A stretch of DNA of 64,000 nt from Woeseiaceae bacterium (lineage in GTDB: Bacteria; Pseudomonadota; Gammaproteobacteria; Steroidobacterales; Woeseiaceae), in assembly GCA_030065915.1 (NCBI GenBank), contig JASJCQ010000007.1, positions 62,001 through 126,000 of the forward strand, given 5' to 3'. Under the pieces are notes generated by a model, which had not been told where the DNA came from, did not search any database, and saw only the letters and a list, made by a program, of their open reading frames with translations. Position numbers and translations under genes: made by a program. Numbering within the stretch: position 1 is the stretch's first letter; each line of letters begins with the position of its first letter. This document shows, one piece after another, positions 57,953 to 64,000 of the stretch.

Positions 57953-59008
57953 CTATAGCACACCCTTTGTCGATGGCAGTCCTGTATCAGTCAGTCGCAA
58001 CGACTGACGCAGCGCGCGACCGACGGCCTTGAAGCAGGCTTCCACCATGTGGTGGGCATTTTCCCCGATCACCTCGATATGAATCGCGGCACCGAGGCTC
58101 TCGGCCAATGAGCGGAAGAAGTGCTCCACCATCTCGGTTGAAAGGCCTCCTACGAAGTCACGGGGCCAGTTGCCGTTGAACAGGAAATTGCCGCGCCCGG
58201 ACAGGTCGATGCTGACTCTTGCCTCACTCTCATCCATCGGCACAACGAAGCCGTAGCGGCCAATGCCGATCTTGTCTCCCAGGGCCTTCCTCATCGCGGT
58301 CCCCAGGGTGATCGCGACGTCTTCAACCGTATGATGCTCGTCGACCTCGAGATCGCCCGTGCTTGTGAGGTCGAGCCGAAACCCGCCATGCTTCGAGATC
58401 TGCTCCAGCATGTGATCGAAGAAACCGATGCCTGTGCTTATCCTGCCACTGAGCGTTGAGTCCAGGTTCACTTTGAGCTCGATCGAGGTCTCGTTAGTCT
58501 TGCGGGACAGCTCCGCCGTCCTGTCGCCCGTCGTCAGCGCCTCGACGACATCTTCCCAGCTGAACGCTGCGTCGAGTTTGAAGCCACGAACACCTATGCG
58601 CGCGGCCAGTTCGAGGTCGGTGTCGCGGTCCCCGATAACGGCCGATGCGTCGAGGTCAAAGGTGCCGGATGCCAGGTAACGCGTCAGCAGGCCGGCCCGC
58701 GGTTTTCGACATTCGCAGCCGTCGTCCGGCAGGTGAGGGCAGATGAATACTTCGTCGAACTCGATGCCCTGCGAGCTGAAGATCTGCATCATCATGTCCT
58801 GAGCCGGATGGAAGTCTGCCTCAGGGAACGACGGAGTTCCGAGTCCGTCCTGGTTGCTGACCATGACGAATCGAAAACCCGCATCCCGCAGCTTCAGCAT
58901 CGCCGGAATCACGCCGTCGACGAGTTGCAGTTTCTCCAGCGAGTCGATCTGTAAGTCCTCAGGCTCGACGATGAGCGTGCCATCCCGGTCGATGAACAAC
59001 GTCTTCAC
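57953..59008 (-). CDS. hisB: Bifunctional histidinol-phosphatase/IGP dehydratase
   Basis: 351 residues. N-terminal HAD phosphatase (FIDRDGTLIVEPEDLQIDSL, zinc-ligand cysteines in CPHLPDDGCECRKP) and C-terminal imidazoleglycerol-phosphate dehydratase (GIGFFDHMLEQISKHGGFRL, EVDEHHTVEDVAITLG). The fused form is typical of gammaproteobacteria. Overlaps hisC by four bases. Confidence 0.97.
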   Translation of the reverse strand: MKTLFIDRDGTLIVEPEDLQIDSLEKLQLVDGVIPAMLKLRDAGFRFVMVSNQDGLGTPSFPEADFHPAQDMMMQIFSSQGIEFDEVFICPHLPDDGCECRKPRAGLLTRYLASGTFDLDASAVIGDRDTDLELAARIGVRGFKLDAAFSWEDVVEALTTGDRTAELSRKTNETSIELKVNLDSTLSGRISTGIGFFDHMLEQISKHGGFRLDLTSTGDLEVDEHHTVEDVAITLGTAMRKALGDKIGIGRYGFVVPMDESEARVSIDLSGRGNFLFNGNWPRDFVGGLSTEMVEHFFRSLAESLGAAIHIEVIGENAHHMVEACFKAVGRALRQSLRLTDTGLPSTKGVL

Positions 59009-60069
59009 TCTTCTGTCTCCATGCTTGTCAGAACGCTCAGCAGCGCGTCGTTTTCCTCGTGCGATCCGATGCTGATCCGAATGCAGGATTCGAGCCCGCC
59101 GCCGTAGGCCCGGACGAGTATGCCGGCGTCCCGCGTGCGTTCGAGAACCGCGCTGGCATCTTCAAACCTCACGAGCAGGAAGTTCGCATCGCTCGGAAAC
59201 ACCTTGTCGACAAGACCCAGCTGCTCGAGGGTTTCGGCAACGCGATTGCGCTCTTCGATCGTCTCGGCGACTTCGTCAGCCGCCCGACTGGCGAGGTCGC
59301 CGCGTAGCGCATTTTCTACCGCTTCGACCACCGGCGTTGCCAGCGCATACGGCGCCTGCACCGCGTCGAGTATCGTGATGACCTCGTTTGTCGCAATGAC
59401 GCATCCGCAGCGTGCACCGGCATAGGCCAGCGCCTTGGACAAGGTTCGAAGCACCACCAGGTTGTCCTTGCCCGACCGGATCGTCGTGCTTGAGGACTCG
59501 GAGGAGAACTCGATGTAGGCCTCGTCGACCACCACCGCATACCGGCCGTCAACCCGCTCCAGGATGTCGTTCAACTGCTCGGAGGCAATTGATGTACCGG
59601 TCGGGTTGTTCGGCGAACACAGGAAGACCAGCTTGGTGTGCTCGTCGCAGGCCGACAGCAGTGCGTCAGTGTCGAGCGCCCAGTCGTTGTCGGAATCCAG
59701 TGCGACCTCCCGAACGGCTGCATTCTGGATCGCGGCGTAATGCTCGTACATCGAGAACGTCGGCGACGTCGTCACGATGTTGTCGATGCCGCCGTTGCAG
59801 AATACTCGAATCAGCAGGTCGATTGCTTCGCTGCTGCCGCGCGTTACCAGCAGCTCACGTTCATCGCAGCCGAAACGCTCGGCAAGCAGCCTGCGCAGAC
59901 CCGCGGGGCGAATCTCCGGGTAGCGATTCAGCGGCCGCCGAAACTGGTCGGCGTCGCTCTTCCACGACGATTCATTGGCGTTGAGACGGATCGTGTTCGT
60001 CACCTGTTCCGCGGCGGAGTAGGGCTGCATACCCCGCAACTCTCTGCGGATGAGCTGCTGAATACTCAT
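59005..60069 (-). CDS. hisC: Histidinol-phosphate aminotransferase
   Basis: 354 residues. Class I/II PLP aminotransferase: LNANESSW start region, FLCSPNNPTGT, VVVDEAYIEFS and the PLP lysine in LRTLSKALAYAGARCG. Overlaps hisD and hisB by ATGA-type junctions. Confidence 0.96.
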   Translation of the reverse strand: MSIQQLIRRELRGMQPYSAAEQVTNTIRLNANESSWKSDADQFRRPLNRYPEIRPAGLRRLLAERFGCDERELLVTRGSSEAIDLLIRVFCNGGIDNIVTTSPTFSMYEHYAAIQNAAVREVALDSDNDWALDTDALLSACDEHTKLVFLCSPNNPTGTSIASEQLNDILERVDGRYAVVVDEAYIEFSSESSSTTIRSGKDNLVVLRTLSKALAYAGARCGCVIATNEVITILDAVQAPYALATPVVEAVENALRGDLASRAADEVAETIEERNRVAETLEQLGLVDKVFPSDANFLLVRFEDASAVLERTRDAGILVRAYGGGLESCIRISIGSHEENDALLSVLTSMETEE

Positions 60070-61364
60070 GAACCCAGCCGACGGCTGACGGCTGCCGCGT
60101 GCGCATCCAGGCCTTCCAGCGATGCGAGTTCCAGGATGGACGGCGCCAGGCCCTCGAGGCCTTCACGCGTGAGCTCCTGTATCGTCATCTGCCGCATGAA
60201 CTGATCCAGGCCGAGCCCGCTGTAATTTCTCGCAAATCCATAAGTGGGCAGGACGTGGTTGGTGCCGCTGCAGTAGTCGCCGACGGACTCCGGTGTCCAG
60301 GGGCCGACGAACACCGAGCCCGCATTTCGAATACCGGACAGAAGCGCTGATGCGTTGTCCGCCTGGATGATCAGGTGCTCCGGTGCGTACCGGTTGCTGA
60401 CCTCGACGGCGGTGTCGAGACTGTCGACGACGATCAGGCGCGAGTGGCTGAGGGCGGCTGCCGCGATCTCCGAACGAGACAGGTCCGTGAGCTGGGACTC
60501 GAGTTCAGCCTTCACGCGTGTTGCAAACTCGGTGCTGGTGGTTAGCAGAACGACCTGTGAGTCGGTGCCGTGTTCCGCCTGGCTCAACAGGTCAGAAGCA
60601 ACGTACTCGGCATTCGCGTTCCTGTCGGCGATCACCAGCACCTCGGACGGGCCGGCCGGCAAATCGATTGCTGCGCCATTGGCATCGCCGCTGACAATCG
60701 ATTTGGCGGCGGTAACCCACGCATTGCCCGGCCCAAACAACTTCAGCGTCTTCGGTACTGTCTCCGTGCCGTAGGCCATGGCGGCGATAGCCTGCGCGCC
60801 ACCGGCCTTGAAAATCTCGGAGACGCCAGCGCGAGTGGCGGCAACGATGACCGAGGGATCTGCGTGGCCGTCGGGGCGGGGCGGGGTGCAGAGTACTTTT
60901 GTCGGGCAGCCGGCGATGGCGGCAGGTACGGCGAGCATGACCGCTGCGGACGGCAGGGGCGCCGTGCCTGCAGGAACATAGAGTCCGACCGAGTCCAAAG
61001 GCTGGCTGATGCGTCGGCAACGCACGCCGGGCATGGTTTCGACGTCAACCTCAGCGGGCGCCTGCGCTTCGTGGAAAAGACGTACGTTGCGAATCGCGAC
61101 ATCGATAGCGTTGACCGACTCCGCCGACAGCTGTGACTCAGCCCAGGCCACCTCGTCGCGATCGACCCGCAGGGACTCGAGTTGAACTCCATCGAAGCGG
61201 CTGGCGTACTCGAGTACCGCTTCGTCCCCTCTCTGAATGACATCGTCAATGATCGACTGGACCTTGCTGCGTGTCTCCTGATCCGACTTCATCGCCGGGC
61301 GCTGGATCAACGCCTCGCGCTGATCTTCGTCCACGGATGCCCATTCAACGAACTGGATGTTCAT
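60066..61364 (-). CDS. hisD: Histidinol dehydrogenase
   Basis: 432 residues. Zinc- and NAD-dependent last step of histidine synthesis. PLDSVGLYVPAGTAPLPSAA, GPGNAWVTAAK and GPWTPESVGDYCSGTNHVLPT are diagnostic. ATG 61364 overlaps the hisG stop; upstream in-frame residues belong to hisG read in another frame. Confidence 0.97.
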   Translation of the reverse strand: MNIQFVEWASVDEDQREALIQRPAMKSDQETRSKVQSIIDDVIQRGDEAVLEYASRFDGVQLESLRVDRDEVAWAESQLSAESVNAIDVAIRNVRLFHEAQAPAEVDVETMPGVRCRRISQPLDSVGLYVPAGTAPLPSAAVMLAVPAAIAGCPTKVLCTPPRPDGHADPSVIVAATRAGVSEIFKAGGAQAIAAMAYGTETVPKTLKLFGPGNAWVTAAKSIVSGDANGAAIDLPAGPSEVLVIADRNANAEYVASDLLSQAEHGTDSQVVLLTTSTEFATRVKAELESQLTDLSRSEIAAAALSHSRLIVVDSLDTAVEVSNRYAPEHLIIQADNASALLSGIRNAGSVFVGPWTPESVGDYCSGTNHVLPTYGFARNYSGLGLDQFMRQMTIQELTREGLEGLAPSILELASLEGLDAHAAAVSRRLGS

Positions 61365-62263
61365 GCCAGCATCTTCTCCACGGGCAGGACCAGCAGTGAG
61401 CTCGCGCCCGCGGCTTTCAGGTTCTCCAGCGTTTCCCAGAACACGTTCTCGCGACACACGGCGTGCACGGCGACCCGGTCGTCGGCGCCGTCCAGCGGTA
61501 CAACCGTGGGTGCCTCGGTGCCCGGCAAGAGGTCACGGATCTCGTTCAGCGCGGAACGCGGCGCGTGCAGCATGATGTACTTGCTCTCGCGCACCTGCAG
61601 GACGCCGTCGAGCCGCTGCAGAATCTTGTCGACGAGTGCCTGCTTGTCTGCCGCAAGCGGAGCGCGCGTCTGGATAATGATCGCCTCGCTCTCGAGCAAC
61701 GTGGCCACTTCCCTGAGACCGTTGGCCTTCAGCGTGCCGCCCGTCGATACGAGGTCGCAAATGTAGTCCGCCTTGCCGAGTCGCGGTGCAATCTCTACCG
61801 CCCCGGAGAAATACTCAATGTCCGCCGTGATGTTGTTGCGGTCCAGGTAGTCGCGCAGCACGCCAACATAGCTCGTTGCAATTCGGACGCCCTCGAGGGA
61901 CTCAGGACCTTCGAACGGACGCTCTTCCGGTGCGGCCAGCGACAGGCGGCAGTGGCCGAAATTGAGGTCGTACACCTTGTCGAAGAGGGCGTCGCGGCCC
62001 TCAGCTTCGCGCTGCAGCCGCTTCTCCTCGACGACATTCTGACCGACGATGCCGAGGTCGCAAACGTCGTCGCTGACCAGGCCGGGAATGTCATCGTCTC
62101 GTACCAGCAACAGGTCGATAGGCATGTTCTCGCCGAAGCAGAACAGCCTGTCCTTGCTGCGCGTAAACTTGAGTCCGCAGCGCTCCAGAAGATCTATCGA
62201 GTGATCCGTGAGCCGACCGTTCTTTTGCACTGCAACGCGAATGCGTTGCTCTTTGTTTGCCAT
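61361..62263 (-). CDS. hisG: ATP phosphoribosyltransferase, long form
   Basis: 300 residues. First step of histidine synthesis. VRDDDIPGLVSDDVCDLGIVG and DLVSTGGTLKANGL (PRPP-binding) are clear; the extra C-terminal ACT-like domain (from ~residue 225) identifies the long form, which is feedback-inhibited by histidine without HisZ. AGGA precedes ATG 62263. Confidence 0.96.
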   Translation of the reverse strand: MANKEQRIRVAVQKNGRLTDHSIDLLERCGLKFTRSKDRLFCFGENMPIDLLLVRDDDIPGLVSDDVCDLGIVGQNVVEEKRLQREAEGRDALFDKVYDLNFGHCRLSLAAPEERPFEGPESLEGVRIATSYVGVLRDYLDRNNITADIEYFSGAVEIAPRLGKADYICDLVSTGGTLKANGLREVATLLESEAIIIQTRAPLAADKQALVDKILQRLDGVLQVRESKYIMLHAPRSALNEIRDLLPGTEAPTVVPLDGADDRVAVHAVCRENVFWETLENLKAAGASSLLVLPVEKMLA

Positions 62264-62292
62264 GGTTCTGTCCTGAAAATGTCTGGAAGGAG

Positions 62293-62598
62293 TTACTTGC
62301 GGGTCCGGTCAATCGCGACCTGGTAGCCGCCAAAGCCATCCGTCGTGAAACGTGCGACTCGGCCGATCGTTGTCACGCTGACGCCGGTCAGGTCGTGGAT
62401 CTTGCGATACGGGTGACCTTCCTGCAGCAGCTCGACGACCTGCCAGCGGTCGACGAGCGCTTGCAGCTCTGCCGGGGTGCAGAGGTCTTTCAGGAAGTTC
62501 CTGCACTCTTCGGCCGACTCCAGTGCGACGAAAGCGCGGCAGAGCGCGTCCTCGTTGGCAGACTGCTGATCGTCGTGTACGTCGCGATTAGGCTTCAC
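62293..62598 (-). CDS. TrpR-related YerC/YecD protein
   Basis: 101 residues. The TrpR-like fold: CTPAELQALVDRWQVVELL and the HTH YRKIHDLTGVSVTTIGRVARF. Some family members bind DNA; ligand unknown. GTG 62598 with no clear ribosome-binding site. It leads the his operon, 29 bases before hisG, so it may regulate that operon through the inverted repeat at 62622. Confidence 0.9.
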   Translation of the reverse strand: MKPNRDVHDDQQSANEDALCRAFVALESAEECRNFLKDLCTPAELQALVDRWQVVELLQEGHPYRKIHDLTGVSVTTIGRVARFTTDGFGGYQVAIDRTRK

Positions 62599-62621
62599 GG
62601 ATTCGGGTGTACCAATGTATT

Positions 62622-62645
62622 AACGTGTTAGTACGCTAATACGTT
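62622..62645. promoter_or_regulatory. Inverted repeat upstream of the his operon
   Basis: AACGTGTTAG and CTAATACGTT around TACG: ten-base arms with one mismatch, 23 bases before the yerC-like start. GTTAGTAC is reminiscent of the GTACTAG half-sites of TrpR operators. A candidate operator for the TrpR-like protein next to it. Confidence 0.45.
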
Positions 62646-62773
62646 CCGAGAACAAACGCAAGCCCCGCAGGTAACTGTTTGTGTCAGTTCAGATCGGGAA
62701 TCGAGCGGTGCAATGAGAGACTGATCGGGTGGGCTACGGTTTCATGCAAAACTAAAAAAACCGCCACAAGCGC

Positions 62774-62803
62774 TTGACTGCGAATAAATTAAGTCCCTAA
62801 ACT
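62774..62803 (+). promoter_or_regulatory. Promoter of metB
   Basis: TTGACT (62774-62779), 18-base spacer, TAAACT (62798-62803). Transcription would begin near 62810, at the first base of the riboswitch. Confidence 0.6.
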
Positions 62804-62810
62804 GCAGCCA

Positions 62811-62923
62811 TCATCGAGACCGGCTGAGGGACAGGCCCTTTGACGCCGGGGCAACCATCAGGGCTAACCACCCTGAAAAGGTGCCAACTCCTGCGGAATG
62901 CGCTCACGCATCCCGACAGATGA
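62811..62923 (+). ncRNA. SAM-I riboswitch (S box)
   Basis: All core elements in order: P1 TCATC/GATGA, GAGGGA-C-AGGCCC, GACGCCGGGGCAACC, AAGGTGCCAACTCCTGC and CGACAGATGA. The P3-type stem CATCAGGG/CCCTG and a P4-like GAATGCG/CGCATCC are visible. Downstream, CTCCGC (62972-62977) can pair with GCGGAG (63010-63015), which is the ribosome-binding site of metB, suggesting translational control. Confidence 0.93.
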
Positions 62924-63023
62924 AGGTTCGTGCAGCAGCAAGACTGAAAGGGCACGGACATTTCCCGCGTACTCCGCAGGGTTCCGATGAGACGACTCAA
63001 CATTGGAAAGCGGAGACTCTCAA

Positions 63024-64000
63024 ATGACACACTCTGTCAATTCGGCCACACAAGCGGTTAGGGCGGCGATCGAATCCGATACGCAATACCGGGCTGTTGT
63101 ACCCCCGTTGCACCTGTCATCCAACTTCGCCTTCGAGGGCTTCGGCCAGAAGGGTGAGTACGATTACACGCGCTCAGGTAACCCGACACGCGACGCGCTG
63201 GCAGATGCACTGAACGATCTGGAAGGCGGTGCTGGCGCCGTGATCACATCGTCGGGGATGGCGGCCCTGAACCTGATTCTCCAGCTCTTGAAGCCAGGTG
63301 ACGTTCTCGTGGCGCCGCACGATTGTTATGGCGGTACGCATCGACTGTTTGAGAACCTGGCTGCAAAAGGACACTTCGAGCTGCTGTTCGTCGACCAGAC
63401 TGACCTGACCGCGTTGTCGGCAATCTGTGTGGACAAACGTCCAGCACTGATACTGGTAGAGACGCCGTCGAATCCGCTGCTTCGAATTGTCGACATTTCT
63501 GCGGTAGCCGATATCGCGAAATCCTGCGGTTCTCTGCTGGCGGTCGACAACACCTTCCTGTCACCGGCGTTGCAGCAACCGATCTCGCTGGGCGCCGACC
63601 TGGTTATTCATTCCACTACCAAGTACATCAACGGGCACAGCGATGTCGTTGGCGGCTGCGTGGTCGCCGCTTCCGAAGCACTGGCCGAACAGATTGCGTG
63701 GTGGGCGAACTGTATCGGCATTACCGGCGCGCCGTTCGACAGCTACCTGACGTTGCGCGGAATTCGAACCCTGCACGCCCGGATCGCGCAACACGAGCGG
63801 TCGGCTAATTCACTGGCGACGATCCTCGACGAACACCCCGGTGTGAAGAAGGTCTACTACCCGGGACTGCAGACCCATCAGGGGCACGCGATTGCCAGGA
63901 AACAGCAAACCGGCTTCGGCGGCATGGTGAGTTTCGAAATCGCGGGTGGAGACGTCGCCGTTAAAGCGTTTATCGAGTCGCTGTCGCTATTCTCTCTCGC
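63024..64000 (+). CDS. metB: Cystathionine gamma-synthase family enzyme, 3' end cut
   Basis: Frame open to the end of the window (325 codons seen of ~390). Cys/Met-metabolism PLP family: YTRSGNPTRDALADALNDLE, TSSGMAALNLI, PHDCYGGTHRLF, VETPSNPLL, and the PLP lysine in HSTTKYINGHSDVVGG. Of the family, MetB (joining succinyl- or acetylhomoserine with cysteine) is most likely given the SAM-I riboswitch; MetZ or MetC-like activity is not excluded. GGAG precedes ATG 63024. Confidence 0.85.
   Translation, partial: MTHSVNSATQAVRAAIESDTQYRAVVPPLHLSSNFAFEGFGQKGEYDYTRSGNPTRDALADALNDLEGGAGAVITSSGMAALNLILQLLKPGDVLVAPHDCYGGTHRLFENLAAKGHFELLFVDQTDLTALSAICVDKRPALILVETPSNPLLRIVDISAVADIAKSCGSLLAVDNTFLSPALQQPISLGADLVIHSTTKYINGHSDVVGGCVVAASEALAEQIAWWANCIGITGAPFDSYLTLRGIRTLHARIAQHERSANSLATILDEHPGVKKVYYPGLQTHQGHAIARKQQTGFGGMVSFEIAGGDVAVKAFIESLSLFSL

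Overview
This window is a slice of a bacterial chromosome from a gammaproteobacterium, mostly GC-rich and densely packed with housekeeping genes. The block mtaD-ubiG-mupP-(rmuC)-yciK next to gyrA-serC-pheA-aroA-cmk-rpsA-ihfB follows the gene order known from Pseudomonas. The fused aspartokinase/diaminopimelate decarboxylase, the bifunctional hisB, the long-form hisG and the SAM-I riboswitch upstream of a cystathionine gamma-synthase gene point to the Xanthomonadales/Chromatiales/Woeseiales side of the class. No species is named because the sequence alone does not decide it.

Layout. 1-1779: 3' part of ligA. 1800-5740: an island of visibly lower GC holding two paralogous DUF6502 genes, a secreted protein of 30 octapeptide repeats with a DUF5666-like tail, and structured non-coding DNA. 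5796-16108: a parvulin, bolA-yciI-yciB, yciO, scpA-scpB-rluB, and the leftward group mtaD-ubiG-mupP-rmuC-yciK. 16376-29633: gyrA, serC-serA-pheA-aroA-cmk, rpsA, ihfB, lapA-lapB, a ComEA-like protein and galU. 29700-39160: tRNA-Asn, aspC and uvrB head to head, tRNA-Val, infC-rpmI-rplT-pheS-pheT-ihfA-merR and tRNA-Pro. 39160-39725: a repeat-rich non-coding region with copies of the tRNA-Pro 3' end. 39726-50334: accessory genes (di-heme cytochrome c, LD-transpeptidase and MepK-like hydrolase, DUF5329, a lipoprotein phosphodiesterase-fold enzyme, an HTH plus cyclase-like protein, a dehydratase/FAD oxidase pair, a Ser/Thr kinase with Calx-beta domains). 50399-64000: ilvD, lysC-lysA, a GST, the leftward his operon led by a TrpR-like gene, and a riboswitch-controlled metB cut by the window end.

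Amino-acid biosynthesis dominates: serine (serC, serA), phenylalanine/chorismate (aroA, pheA), aspartate and lysine (aspC, lysC-lysA), branched chain (ilvD), histidine (hisG-D-C-B-H-A-F-E; no hisI seen) and methionine (metB). Control elements that can be read from sequence are a SAM-I riboswitch, a possible lysine attenuator with a leader ORF, and non-AUG/GUG/UUG starts for infC (ATC) and hisF (ATT).

The strongest candidates for something undescribed are the DUF6502/repeat-protein island, the tRNA 3'- and 5'-end duplications at three tRNA loci (most elaborate at tRNA-Pro), the HTH-cyclase fusion, and the AUU start of hisF. All functional statements are from reading motifs and context; no searches were run.
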